From the NCBI GenBank assembly GCA_947095585.1, contig OX352765.1, positions 28,550,254-28,614,253 of the forward strand: a stretch of DNA of 64,000 nucleotides. The letters run 5' to 3'. The notes beneath the pieces were generated by a model. That model was given only the letters and a program-made list of their open reading frames with translations. It was not told where the DNA came from and did not search any database. The DNA comes from Nephrocerus scutellatus. Taxonomy: Eukaryota > Arthropoda > Insecta > Diptera > Pipunculidae. Positions 1-11,059 of this stretch are shown here, one piece after another; position 1 is the stretch's first letter, and every line of letters begins with the position of its first letter. The translations under genes were made by a program, and so were the position numbers.

Positions 1-880
1 ACTATTTCATTCAAATGACTGGCTCGGCTAGATCTGCAGTATTCTGTCGACCCAATTTTTCAGTACAATATCAATTGTTTGAGTCTCTATTTCACCAATA
101 GTCACTTCAATTGCGACTTTCAAAGCTTAAATCGTCTCCGGAAATAAGCAAAACATTTGACCTTGTCCCCACAATTAATACAGTCCAACGGAGTCAAATC
201 ACAGCTCGTAGGCGGCCAGTAAACATCGCCACTTCGACTAATAATTCGATCTTCGAAAATAGGGCTCAAAACATCGATTGTATCCTTGGTTGTGTTTGGC
301 AGTGGCGCCGGCCTGTTCAGACCAAATGTCAGCCAAGTCTTCCTCTTCAATCGTACGGAATAAAAAGTCAGTTATCGTGACTAACATGACATGACATGAC
401 ATGACATTGACTGTTAGTGTGACTTCTTGCTTATTTTTGAAGAAAAATTGACCTATGATGCCTTTGGACCATACTCTAACACCAAACATTAACTCGTTTT
501 TGACGTCAATTTGCCAATTGTTGTGGATTTTCTCTGCTCCAAGTACGGCTTGTTCACATAACCACCGAGGTGAATATGAGCTTCCTCAGAAAAGATCATT
601 TTTTGGTAAAAATTCTCGTGTTCTTCCAACCGATAATTGATCCATTCAGCGAAGCGATGGACGCATGGTGAACTGCTTCAAGTTTTGAATCAATTGGACT
701 TTGTAGGCTTTCATATCGAGACCGGCGATGAGGAACGTGTGTATTGCCTATTAACATGCCAGTCGAACGAACTTTATTAACTAATTTCCTCACACTGTTC
801 TCAGTTTACGCTTCATTTCTACCGAATTTAGTACGCAGTTTTAATTTCACAACACTGATCAAGTGTATATCTACTCATTT
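1..880 (-). pseudogene. mariner-like (IS630/Tc1 superfamily) transposase remnant, copy 1
   Basis: DNA transposase fossil read right to left. A start resembling MSRYTLDQ lies at 880. It is followed by an N-terminal KLVNKVRSTG stretch near 790, then KLEAVHHAS near 680, SEEAHIHLGGYVNK near 590-545 (around the first catalytic acid, here E rather than the usual D), KGIIGQFF near 460, FLFRTIEEEDL near 365, ISRSGDVYWPP near 225 and SCDLTPLD near 205. A C-terminal VLKNWVDR lies near 40. The order matches the family. Most of the helix-turn-helix region is missing, and at least four frameshifts or stops break the frame. A short TGACA repeat has expanded inside the catalytic domain. Family assignment rests on recognised motifs; the exact mariner subfamily is not determined. 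The far C-terminus and terminal repeat lie at or beyond the left edge. Confidence 0.85.
384..406. repeat. (TGACA)n microsatellite inside the transposase remnant
   Basis: About four and a half perfect copies of a 5-bp unit replace the part of the mariner-like coding sequence where relatives carry a conserved glycine-aspartate-arginine stretch. The flanking residues still align on both sides, so the repeat grew within the dead gene. Confidence 0.8.
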
Positions 881-2504
881 TGTTCTTCGGGAATATAATA
901 CTGAATTTCTGTATCTTGACAAATGACATTAGAGCTATGAGCGGCGAAATAACCACATGTTCGAAAACAAACCAAACGATGCTACCCTAACCCGCTAGTG
1001 AATTTTTTAAGAATTCAAAATGAAAATGAATGAAAATTTTAAATTTGTCTTTAGCTTTAGCTTTTGGAATACATAGATGCATTTCTTTTTTTCTTTTGCA
1101 TTTTTTGCCGCCTAGATATTGTCTTTATGGCATTTGCATTTGCAGATTTTCACCACAGATAAGAAGATTATATATATAAGTATAATAAATTATGCCATAA
1201 TTTGTCATACGAGTTCGCCTTGAAACGGAGATGCATACTTCCTGTTGTCTACCCTAGTATGAGCGATGTGCATTTCAAGAAACTCAAGTAGAATAGTAAT
1301 CGAAATCGATATCGATTTTTTAAGTTCTCGCAAATTAATTCCACAACTAGTATAGGCAGAAGCAAACATTAGACTGCAAATATTAAACGAAAAGGTTCTT
1401 GGATTTCTTTGTCTAGACCTGGTTTGGTGTATTGGAATTGTGTCGATTCGACCTTTACTAATGGTGGGTACATACATAATTTGGTGTTCTATTGATTTGA
1501 ATAGTAGGTAATAGTAGCGATAGTGATTGGTGATTCTTAACCACATTTTATACTGTATTATGTAACCACTGCAGTTGCACCACAACCAACACACATCCAC
1601 CCACATTACAACAAAATGAAAGCAACGCAAATTGTAAAACTTGCTTTTGCAATATTCGAGCGTTAAGTGTTTGTGTAGTGCTGCATCCTGTTGGTTGCAA
1701 GTAGAGAACTCGATACGAAAAGTGGTGCGTATCAAAATACTTAACATGGAAAATACGTATTCGGTACACATATCAAATATCATCTGCGAATCGAGTCAGA
1801 GGTAAAATAATTTGCTCACCTTAATAGCATGAATAGCTTAGTTTTTGCTTAATTTCTTTTTAGTTTTTACGATTGTATAGCTTTACTTTATGATGAAGCT
1901 CAACCACATCGAGTGCATGTGCGCGTCTGTGTTTGCAAGTTATTAATTTCGATATTTGCTTGGTGCGTTGTATTCGATTTCACATTACCAATAAAGAAAT
2001 AGAAAATGATACAGGTATTCCATGTAATTTTTTAGGAACGAATACGGTTTTACAAGCGTAACGCTGTTCGCTTCAAAAAACACATTAAAAAGCTTTAGGT
2101 GTATATTTTTCTTTTTTCCAAGCCGCACTGTTAATTTTTAAGTTGTGGCTGAAATATTGCATTAATTGTTCTTAACATGTTTTACCGCTGAATATGGATA
2201 CCGAAAAAGTTTCAGAGATAAGTTGTAAAACTGAAATGTTAAGCATTTATCGTTTTTTGGCTCAACAGTCGGATATGCAGTTCTGTCCTATTTCAAAATA
2301 TCTCTCTACCAGTTCCGATTTTGACCCAAAGGTTTGGTAATTGTAAGGCAAGATCCAAACACACTATAATAGACATAGTGTAGTGTTTCCAGTTACATGA
2401 TTTTTATCGATTGCTACAACAGATCCGAAGTATTTTAAGAAGTGCACTAGAAACTTTTAATTGGTGCTCCACTACCTCAATTCGAAATACAGGAGCCGGC
2501 TATC
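881..2504. other. No recognised gene
   Basis: AT-rich sequence without recognisable protein homology. The - strand holds a 192-codon open frame at 1205-1783, but its composition is unlike a conserved protein and no domain is recognised, so it is not called as a gene. Confidence 0.6.
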
Positions 2505-2509
2505 GATGT

Positions 2510-3000
2510 GTTACTAAATCAAAAGGCTGTAATTTCGCAATTATGAATATTTTTATTAATTTTTTTTAGAGAATGTTAAATTTATTTCAAATTTTATGTA
2601 AACACGTTACCTACTGATCGATATAGATACCTTTGGCGCGGATAATACCGTCGAGTCTCTTAACGAATGCATTGCATGCTGCATGAACGTAATCTGGTAT
2701 TTTGATACATTGTCTACGAACAGCTGTTTTCAAAACGACCACCCTTTTATATCTTTTGGTCGAAACCTTAGCCTCCAAAATGTACCATATGGTACTCCAT
2801 GCAACGGTGCAACGGATTTAAGTCTGGTGGTTGTGGACGCCATTGGTTCGAAGAAATGAAATTTGGATCGTGACTTTGTAAAATTTTTTGTGTCAAACGA
2901 GCTTTATGTGATAGTGCTGAGCCTGTTCGAATATCCAGCGGTTGTTACCAAACTTATTGTATGTCCAAGGTAGCGATGCATCATTTAATACCTTTTCCTT
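2510..3000 (-). pseudogene. Tc1-like transposase C-terminal remnant, copy 1
   Basis: The - strand reads LPWTYNKFGNNRWIFEQ near 2985-2940, then SHKARLTQKIL, FISSNQW and PDLNP (near 2830, the region of the second and third catalytic acids). It continues with tracts resembling a Lys/Arg-rich linker and ends in FVKRLDGIIRAKG near 2640, the usual Tc1 C-terminus. Several frameshifts are needed to read it. The same sequence, with its flank starting near 2505 (a shared CTAAATCAAAAGGCTG tract), recurs at 35,315-35,695, so this is a dispersed family. Only about the last half of a usual 340-residue transposase is present. No terminal inverted repeats were identified. Confidence 0.8.
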
Positions 3001-3299
3001 TCGAATGGATCGAAAACACAAGCTGTTTGACAATATTGTGACTTTCCAGTGCAATCACACTGTTACGTTTGAATTCCATTTTGAATACTCTTTTCAAACA
3101 CGATATATATCGATATGGTTCCGTAGTAAACAGCCTAAGAGACTAGGTTAGGTTATGTTTTAGAGAAAGAGCCGTGCATGTGCAGATTATGTGAAGAATG
3201 GTCTTATTGTAAGAGAATGGTTTTATTGTATGAGCTCTTCATATATTTACTGTTGGAATAGATGTAGATACACGAGCTTATTTCACTTCAGCAACAATA

Positions 3300-4446
3300 A
3301 TTATAGCTGTCGACACATAGTACAGGTGAATGTTGAACTGCTCTGCCATTTCCCTGAGAGATAATTGCCAGTCTAGGGCTACAATAGAGTTCGTAGAGAT
3401 CTCAAAGCTGCTTGACTATCCGAGAAGATGCGGATATCCTTAGTGGATATAACGTTTCTCTTCAGCCGAGACAGGACTTCTTTTATCGCCATGATTTCTG
3501 CTCGAAAGACAGTGCAGTGATTGGGAAGACGGAAAGAGAGACTAATATTTACAGCCTTTTTGAGAAAACTCCTCCGCCTACCCCAGCATCAGTTTTTGAA
3601 CCGGCAGTATAAAAGCTGATCGATTTATCTTCCAAGATAGATCCTTTTTCACAGAGTTAAATGGAGGGGATGGTGACCTGGAAGTTGCGGAATGGTTTAG
3701 TCCTAGTGAAGCCCTGAATAAACTCAGAACAGAGGAGTGTCCTGCTTCATTTCTTGACCATTGGAAGGTTGCATTAAAGCGAACAGCCGCGCTACCAGCA
3801 ACTTGTCTGGTCAAGATGTCGAACGGTGTTAGGTTGGACAGAATGTCTAGTGCTGCGGAGGGGTTGGTGCGGAGTGCTCCAATCTTACATAGACAAGCCG
3901 ATCTTTGGACTTTTGCTTAGCTTGTGTGGCATTTATTGCTTTGCCTAGGGTAGTGCACCAGACCCTAACATCGTAACGAAGTGTAGGTCTTATTACCGAA
4001 ATATAAATAAGACCCCATTTGTTACCGATAGCATTTTTACAGGAGAAAAGTGCCACTGTGGCTTTGCGAGCTTGTATATAAAGTTTCCAGCTTAGCTTCC
4101 TGTCCCAGAATGAAACCCAGATATTTGTCTTTATTAGAGAAGGATACGCTTGTGCCTTTTATAATTGGTGGGTCAACATGTGGAATTTTACATTTTCTAG
4201 TGAAGTGAAGACAAGTTCTGTTTTGTGAGGATTTACTCCCAGACCATAACGATCTGCCAATCTAATTAGCTTGTCAAGAGCATTCTGTAAGAGTTCTTTC
4301 AGGGTATTAGGGTGTTTTCCTGAAACGGCAATAGTAACGTCATCCGCAGAGGGGATCACTCTGCAGCCCGCCCTTCTCAGGTATATCAGAGGCTCGTTCA
4401 CCACTAAGTTCCGTAGAAGGGGGGATAACAGACTAACGTTTGTCAA
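3300..4446 (-). pseudogene. R1/I-like non-LTR retrotransposon remnant (RT + RNase H), family A
   Basis: Read on the - strand in the order RT then RNase H. At 4446-4159 there is an RT palm piece with VSLLSPLLRNLVVN and SADD in place of the catalytic YADD box, followed by LGVNPHKTELV. At 4056-3847 there is the post-RT region (VALFSCKNAIGNKWGL, IRPTLRYDVRVW). At about 3650-3330 there is an RNase H domain: GSKTDAGVGGGVFS, CTVFRAEIMAIKEVLS, IRIFSDSQAA. Frameshifts and stops occur throughout and the catalytic YADD is lost, so it is dead. The same family supplies the RNase H piece at 16.1 kb and the ORF1-RT-RNase H remnant at 56.5-57.9 kb. RNase H downstream of RT is typical of the I, R1 and LOA groups; the exact clade is uncertain. 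Confidence 0.82.
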
Positions 4447-4534
4447 AAAATTAGCGCATTGTCATCAGTCGTTTGGTACATACAGCGTAAAGTTATAACA
4501 TTTCGATAGCCGGACCGTGTACATACGTTATGTC

Positions 4535-4650
4535 TTCTGGTTGAAAATACCTAGATTGCTTTCAACAATGTGCAACCCCAGCTTTTGTACGTTTCGTTCG
4601 ATCTGGTTGCAAGCCTCTTGTACAGCCACTACAGTTTTACTGTTCAATAT
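4535..4650 (-). pseudogene. RTE-like RT fragment (inverted)
   Basis: A short - strand stretch reads VVAVQEACNQIERNVQKLG followed by HIVES. This corresponds to the segment just after the catalytic box in the RTE family found on the + strand at 23.4 and 40.8 kb (AVQEAFIQIERTARNLRL). It lies head-to-head with the RTE copy starting near 4847. It is too short to say whether both came from one event. Confidence 0.55.
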
Positions 4651-5163
4651 GATGTAGATGTAGTAGATGATTATTACACCAAAGGCTATTGTAACAGATG
4701 GAACCAACCTGTCTTGTATATACTTTGTACGTGGCACACAAAACCATTATGTATCCATAATTGCTCTATTTTGTGATCTAGATGCCACCACTTCTCTTCT
4801 TCTTCTTCTGACAACACTTCTCCTTTTGAAATGTTATCAGCTCTGACGGGATACCAACAACCAAGAGACTTTATTGATCGTTGCGAGAACGCCAACTAAC
4901 GCAGAAGCAGTTAACAGAGTGATAAATCGATTCAAAACAATAATACTTCGGGATAAATTAGGAAGGCCCGCCAAACACCAATTCCAGTTACAGAAGACTG
5001 AAGAAGAGGCATCCTGTTCACCATACATAAGACAGAAGATTTAAAATGTGCAGCGATTAGCGTGGTATAACTTTGTTTTCTCCACTATCCTTCAAGATAG
5101 GATAGCCCTATAGGTTTGAGCCCTAATTGGCACATACCAGTGTGGCTTCATCCCAGTCACATC

Positions 5164-5545
5164 AACAACTGTTCAGATTTTCACCCTCAACCATGAGAGA
5201 ACTTAACATCATAAATAAACTGACAGGGATGTGTTGGTTGATGTTGATATCTGGATCACTATCGAGACCATCACACATTTATAAGGAGATTCGACATAGG
5301 GATGGATTAGCCTGCCTTCTCTTAAACATGGCGTTTGAGAAAGGCACATGAACAACTGATTAGATTTTCACCCTCAGCCACGAGGGAACTCAACATTCCA
5401 ATTAAACGGACAGGATTGTGTTGGCTGATTATGACGAATGTCAATATCTGAATCACTATCGAGACCATCTCAAATTTATAAGGGGATTCGACATGGGGAT
5501 GGACTAGCCTGCGTTCTCTTCAACATGGCGTTTGAGAAAGGGATC
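5164..5545. repeat. 187-bp tandem duplication within RTE copy a
   Basis: Two diverged copies in direct order, 5164-5350 and 5351-5545. Both start AACAACTG.T.AGATTTTCACCCTCA and both end near GCGTTTGAGAAAGG. Other RTE copies in the window carry this segment once, so the duplication occurred in this copy after insertion. Confidence 0.75.
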
Positions 5546-5579
5546 AGAGGCTTTTATAATACTATTGTCTCAAATATAA

Positions 5580-5668
5580 TACATATTAATATTTGGCGCT
5601 ACAGATAGTTGCGGTCCTAGGCCTAGCTTCTTGTGACCAATTCGTGTTGCGCATGTTATATTTTTTTA
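5580..5668 (-). repeat. SINE-body-like fragment inserted in RTE copy a
   Basis: The stretch from AATATTTGGCGC to CACAAAT interrupts the RTE homology. It matches 48,695-48,800, where it lies next to a tRNA-like head. The tRNA-like part is absent here. Orientation is inferred from the fuller copy. Confidence 0.6.
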
Positions 5669-6125
5669 CACAAATCGAACATAGACTCCTTAAATCCAGG
5701 AGTTTAAAAATAAAATCCAAGACGCTGGTGTATAAGACAATAGTTATAGCAGTACTAACAAGTGGATCAGAGATTTGGGTGTTTAGCAAAAAGCAATCGG
5801 ATCTCTTAGCCTCCGTCCGAGAGGAGAGGAATTACGGAGAATTGTTAGCCCTTCCTCACATATGGGAAGGACGACTAAGGAGACTCTATTATAATGAAAT
5901 ATATAATTTTAAGAATTAATTAAATAGGATCCTGTTCGGAAAGTCCTTTGCGGTAGGATTTATGAAACACAAGAGCGAGAACAGTCAAACTAACGCTGGA
6001 ATGATGTCGGTAGACATTGATCGCAGAGCTAATGAACTCCTAGCTGGATGACATCGGCACGAAATCTGAACCAGTGGAAAGATTTTTTGCAGAAGGCCAG
6101 GAGTTGTAAAACATAAATATGATGA

Positions 6126-8310
6126 TGATGATGCTCTGAAAGCATTCAGTTTTCATGTGACACAGTAATGAATATAATTGAAATGTTCGTTCCTGTTCAT
6201 ATACATACGCGCTCTAAGACATTTCCTCTCGAAGACATGGAATTTTTCCATATATGTACGAGTATGTATAGGCTGATATTCGCTCATATTGGACTCGCAT
6301 AAGTCGACACCTGGACGTACAAATGCTTGGCAGGAAATACTTTTCTCATCTCATCTCCGATAGTGTGGGTAGAACTCTGAAAGACGTAAATACCGCTCTT
6401 GCTGATTCTACGCGATATTTACGTGTTCATTGTAGTACCATATATTTTTCAAAATAACACTCATTCATTCATTTGCACCAGTTATGTGCAACTTTTTCAA
6501 TTGGATCGTAGATCGTCGGCGACGAAACAGTCTAAGCTTTGCATTTTGAATATTGGATTAAGTATGCATGTTCCACAGTACCTATACGAAAAACCTCAAA
6601 TTCAATGAACTTTACTTATAGATACAACTTGCAATTAGCTTAATTTTTTTTTAAATTCCTATTATTTATGCCTAACGACGATTATGACGATACTCATAAC
6701 TTTTAAATTTCGTGCAAGAAAACATTTTGAAATTTTCATAATTTTACCATCGACCCTAATGCACTTGTAGCAATTTTTTTATGTTAATCAATGCAGTGCT
6801 ATTAGCGCAACAGAGATATAACTGTTTAATATAATTGCTGTAGTAATGAAAAATTCTCTTAGCATCACATCACTATGATGAGTATCAGATTTCCCACTGA
6901 TGAGACGAAACGATGAATCATCGAGCCCCATTGACTCCAATACTATTTCTTTCCAAGTGCAAACAATGTATGCAATTATCGCCATTCTGCCAATGGGAAA
7001 AATCACATAAACTTGTGGGAAACTATTTACAAATTTCCATCGGTTATCACCTCAACCTTACTTTTAATTTTTTACCTTATGTCTAGACACACAAATTATC
7101 GCAACCAGGAATATCTGTTTTTTATCGTTGTCACCAACCATGGTACATTGTACATGCAATATAAATATTTTAATTTACAATCAGGATACTTGAGTGAAGA
7201 ATCCTAATTTTAGAATGTCGTTGAATATGTTTACACAAGTCAATGATCCGCCCAATGTAACAGTTTCTATGACAACTCGTTGGCTCATTGGATAGTTGGT
7301 TGGTGTCTTTTTTCTTCAGCGCACGTTTTCTGTCTCTCTGCTGGAGCTCGAGTGTTGCTTAGATTGGTGCTGGTGGCGACATTTTCTATTCCATCGAAGT
7401 CTGCTGGATCGTCATTATATGCATTGGCTTGGGATTTTATCAGCTTTGGTCTTTTATTTTTATTTCTTGATGTAACGAAATTTATTCTTTGTATATAGCT
7501 TCGGTTTCTCTTTTTTATAATTTTTATTCCTTTTATAAAGATGGCAGGAAACTTCTTGAAATTTCATGGGCGGAATTTGTGTTTTATAGATTTAATGGAA
7601 AACTAAAATAATGTGTTGCCCCTCTCTAGTTTTGGTTCCCTATTACTTTCTGTATCTATACAGGGTGTATCTGATTTGGTTACAAATACTTACTGGGATG
7701 ATTCTTGTGTTTATAACGAGAAAATTCTATTCGGTTTTGTCATGCGGGTGAAGTGTATATTTTCACCCCCAGCGGTGCATTTCAAAGTGAGGAGACGTAT
7801 TGACCTTAAATCACTTCACATTTTATAACTCTTGAACTCTTCTAGCTACAGACCGAAGTTAGTATTTTTAAAAAACATGAAATCTAAATTTTTATGATAA
7901 AATGATTCAAATTTTTTAGTATTTTAAAAACAGTTATAGATATGCAAGTCCTTAAATTGAAATTATTTTTCGCTTTACAAAATATATTTCAAACGCGATT
8001 ATCTAGCTAATACTTTACAATAAACTTTTTCGTCTGATGCAGTATTTAAGGTTATTTAGTTTTATACAAATCCATAAAAAAATGTTTTTTAATAGGGACA
8101 TAACAATTTTGTATTTTAATACAACCATTAAACTTTTCTTATAATCTGGTAATGTCAAAACCTCAGTCAAGGATTACATTTTTAACTTGATAAAGTTCAC
8201 GAACGAACAACGCTTGAAAATTATTAAAAATTACTACCGAAATTCTGATTCGCAACTTAAGAGCGCTAACTCCAATTTTCGGTCGTAATAATCGTCCCAC
8301 CAGACAGGCT
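6126..8310. other. No recognised gene
   Basis: AT-rich unique-looking sequence. All open frames are under 75 codons with no recognised domain. Nothing could be assigned. Confidence 0.55.
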
Positions 8311-8314
8311 GTAC

Positions 8315-9130
8315 GTGCTATTAGTGGATAAATTCGAGTCAATATATTCACTATTGAATGTTCCTGTGCCAGTAAGACAACGCACCGGTCGAAATACCGC
8401 ATATATCGGAGCTGTAAGCTCTTCAGATCAAAATGAGTCAAATCAGTCGATTCCACGCCGTTCACAGGACTTGGGAGTCTCTCAGTTCATATTGTGGCGA
8501 GATTTGCGTAAAGAAATTGGGCTACACCATTACAAGATCAAATTAACTCTAGAACTCAATCCTCTTGATAATAATAATAAGCAAAATATGCATTATTGGA
8601 CGGAAACCAACCCAATTGTGCTTTAAGAAACTCCATTGCATCCACAAAAAGTGACCGTGTGGTGTTGATAACATTCCGGAGGTGTGATTGGACCGTATTT
8701 TTTCTTCGATGAAAATGATCGCCATATTACGGTCAATGGAATTTGCTATCGTGTTATGTTGGAAGACTATTTTTGGTGAGAATTGGATGGACTTGACACC
8801 ATTGATATGTGGTTGCAACAAGATCTTACCACATGCCACACAGCTGGCCAAACAATTATTTTATTGAAGTGGCAGTTCGGTAATCGTGTATTCTCAAGGA
8901 ATGGTCCGGTCGAATGGCTAACTCTCTCACGCGGTTTACCCGCGTTGGATTTCTTTTTATGTGGTTACGTTAAGTTGTTGGTTTATGCCAACAAGCCCAC
9001 AACTTTAGAGGAACTCAGGAACAATATCGAACTTGAAATTGACAACATTCCGGCCGATATGTGTGGAAGAGTGGTGGAAAATTGGCTTCAAAGAATCAAT
9101 CGAAATTCATATGTGTACTACTCTTGTAAT
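8315..9130 (+). pseudogene. mariner-like transposase remnant, copy 2
   Basis: The + strand retains LVDKFES, NVPVPVRQRTGR, NQSIPRRSQDLGVSQF and GLHHYKIKLTLELNPLD (N-terminal helix-turn-helix region, 8320-8570). Then come HPQKVTVWC near 8645, GGVIGPYFF near 8690, ITVNGICYRVMLEDY near 8740, MWLQQDLTTCHTA near 8810, VFSRNGPVEW near 8900 and LDFFLCGYVKLLVYANKP near 8960. A C-terminal VENWLQRI lies near 9085. The first catalytic region (about 8590-8630) is deleted and two or more stops interrupt. The C-terminal half, 8783-9253, is still one open frame. The catalytic aspartate in QQDLTTCH is preserved, but the copy cannot encode a whole enzyme. Confidence 0.88.
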
Positions 9131-9289
9131 AAATTTCAGCCCTATATCTCAATTAATCTGTTTTTTTATTTAAATACAAAATTGTCAGTCCTTATTGAAA
9201 AATGCTTTGCTGTTTTTTTATTTTTTTGTATTCGGTTGGAGTATATGATATAACATATATATAGATATATAGATATAACGCGAGAATTG

Positions 9290-9385
9290 GAACACCGTGA
9301 AAAACACTTTTGCTGTTACTTTAATTCGAACCACGAACCTCCTGATCAGGGGCCATGCACTTATCCACTGAGCCACGGCGCCAAC
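9290..9385 (-). repeat. tRNA-derived SINE head, copy 1
   Basis: On the - strand, GGCGCCGTGGCTCAGTGG begins near 9383. It contains a pol III A-box (TGGCTCAGTGG), followed about 35 bases later by a B-box-like GGTTCGAATTA. The segment next to it (GTGAAAAACACTTTT on the + strand) and the CGAGA..TGG.ACCGTGAAAAA leader are shared with the copy at 48.9 kb. No 3' acceptor stem forms, so it is a SINE head rather than a functional tRNA. AT-rich microsatellite at 9245-9275 may be its tail. Confidence 0.6.
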
Positions 9386-9624
9386 ATAATCATACTTCCG
9401 TATATATAATAGAAAACGAGATCATACGCATGGAAATAGTATATCACATAACTAGCGAGGAAAGTGGACGTTATCCGATAAACACTTTTAGGCGAGTAAT
9501 GTACGCTATTTTTCACAGGACCAAAACAATTTTTCTTCTAAACTGCTCATGCGCAATGCAAAATTACTATGGGAATGTGTTATCGCTGAGACTGCAGTAA
9601 ATAACAAAAGTATTTTCTATGTTA

Positions 9625-9720
9625 ACACACTTGGGTGGATAATGCCTACTTTCGAGGGTATGCTATAGCGTAGGAAACAATCACTTTCGTCTATGGTCGT
9701 GTAAAAAATATATTTTGTGC
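9625..9720 (+). repeat. Dispersed repeat, copy 1 (inverted mate at 22.2 kb)
   Basis: About 95 bp including GGATAATGCCTACTT, ATAGCGTAGGAAAC and ACTTTCGTCTATGG. The reverse complement is present at 22,230-22,340 with few differences. Class unknown. Confidence 0.75.
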
Positions 9721-9804
9721 GGCCCCACTTGTTTTAATTCTCTATATTAACTTCGCGTCGGCTGGTTCTGTCGTTCATTCGGTTCGTTTCGGAATCTTGC
9801 GATC

Positions 9805-9965
9805 AATTTTTAACCCACTTCTTCAAGCCCGATTTTATTGAAACTTTGCACACATGTGTATTTTCAGTGACAACACTTAATTATTAAAATTTGGTAGTGA
9901 TCGGGCCCTGAGGTCAGTGGGCTCCCATACAAAATTTTTAAAAATCATGCCATATAGCTGCATCA
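9805..9965 (+). repeat. Unit of the ~117-bp repeat family
   Basis: Contains GCCCGATTTTATTGAAAC, TGCACACATGTGTAT, AAAATTTGGTAGTGATC and GGGCTCCCATACAAAATTT. The same order is found in the tandem array at 28,143-28,500 and inverted at 52,430-52,600. It sits directly after the 9,625 repeat, so both may belong to one larger element. Confidence 0.7.
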
Positions 9966-10540
9966 GATCACGCCATACTATAATGACTGTGTGCCTGTGT
10001 GCAGTGCTGCTTTACGATTTAGTCCACAAAAGAAGGCAGTGTTTTGCTTTAGTTTTTATGTTTCAGATTAACATTTATAGTAAATTATTTTTAGGCGCAT
10101 ATTTTTGTTATTAGAGAATTTACAAGAAATTTTTATATAATAATTAAAAATCATAATGAATTTCTTTGTAATTTTATAAAAATTAAACAAATAATTATTT
10201 AATTTTAATTAATGGAACTTAAAATTCAAGCAGCCGATAACGCCAAAAATAATAAACTATTAAAAATAAATAAATAATAATTTATCAACTACTGAAGATG
10301 GAACTTTACGTTCCGAAATCGATCTAGCAAATATATAGAACTTCGCTCTAAAGAAGATTTTTATATATTCAATTAAAATTAAATAATTATTTCTTTAATT
10401 ATTATAATATGAAAAATTTAAAATTTTATGGGTTGTTTTTTTAATTCAATAATTTACAGTTCTACAGCGATAGAAATGATTTTTATTTTTCTTTTACTTT
10501 TCCTTCATATACTTGATTTGTTTACTTCTCCTTAATTAAC
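9966..10540. other. AT-rich, no recognised gene
   Basis: Very AT-rich sequence with TAGAGAATTTAC near 10,113, a motif also seen beside the 117-bp repeats at 28.5 and 52.45 kb. Nothing else recognised. Confidence 0.5.
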
Positions 10541-10545
10541 TTATA

Positions 10546-10568
10546 CTTTGCTTTCTTTTCAGGTAAGT
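10546..10568 (+). promoter_or_regulatory. Candidate recursive splice site (ratchet point) 1
   Basis: A pyrimidine tract reads straight into a combined acceptor/donor, TTTCTTTTCAG/GTAAGT, with the junction after 10,562. A possible branch region (TTAATTAAC) lies about 25 bases upstream. Drosophila ratchet points have exactly this (Y)nNCAG/GTAAGT form and occur inside very long introns. The second copy of the motif, at 47,945, shares the following TTGCA but no wider similarity, so it is not a repeat. Function is inferred. Confidence 0.5.
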
Positions 10569-11055
10569 TGCAATTTCAAGGATGAGGTAATGCACGTAAA
10601 CGCAGTAAGTGTATTGAGAGGAAGGAGTTTCAAACTCGAAAGTCAGCCGATCAAAATATCGTTCATATTTTCTTAAGAATGTCATTCTTCCTTTGCGTGT
10701 TATGTCAAGAATTTGTATGAATAGTTGCAACATCTGACAACTAATGACTTCTGAAAAAACTGAAAAATGTGCCTAGAAACATCTTTTATCTAGTTATGGG
10801 AGCACATGATGCATCGAGTAATGTTGGTAATTCAGTGATGTCCACTTAGGGAGAACAATACGTACTTTTCGAGTGTCGAGGCATTGTACCGAAGAGAGTA
10901 CTACAACGCTTACGTGACAGGATGTTACTTCAGGGAAATGGTATATTTTAATCTTAATAGGGAAAACACTAGTTTGGTGGTAAATACGTATTTTCTTCTT
11001 TGTCCAAGGTATCGTTATGGGCCGTTTGGTGTGTAGAATAGCAGATCATAGTGCT
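10569..11055. other. No recognised gene
   Basis: No recognisable coding or repeat structure. Confidence 0.45.
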
Positions 11056-11059
11056 CTTT

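Larger units (their letters stand above)
4847..6125 (+). pseudogene. RTE-clade non-LTR retrotransposon remnant, copy a
   Basis: The + strand holds degraded RT pieces: DGIP near 4850, a region like the RILFTIHK...CS.YRG box near 5000-5070, and YQCGF near 5140. After an insertion come SKTLVYKTIVIAVLTSGSE and VFSKKQSDLLASVRE at 5716-5820, and a C-terminal tail ending near 6125 in a short ATGATG repeat. Stops and frameshifts are everywhere. Two oddities are a 187-bp internal tandem duplication (5164-5545) and an inserted fragment at 5580-5668 that also occurs at 48.7 kb. Three other copies of this family (23.4, 27.3 and 40.8 kb) share orientation, so it is the most numerous retroelement here. Confidence 0.8.

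Noticed and set aside
1205..1783. 192-codon - strand frame
   Set aside because: No domain, no codon or composition signal and no splice context; open frames of this size occur by chance in 64 kb of six-frame sequence.
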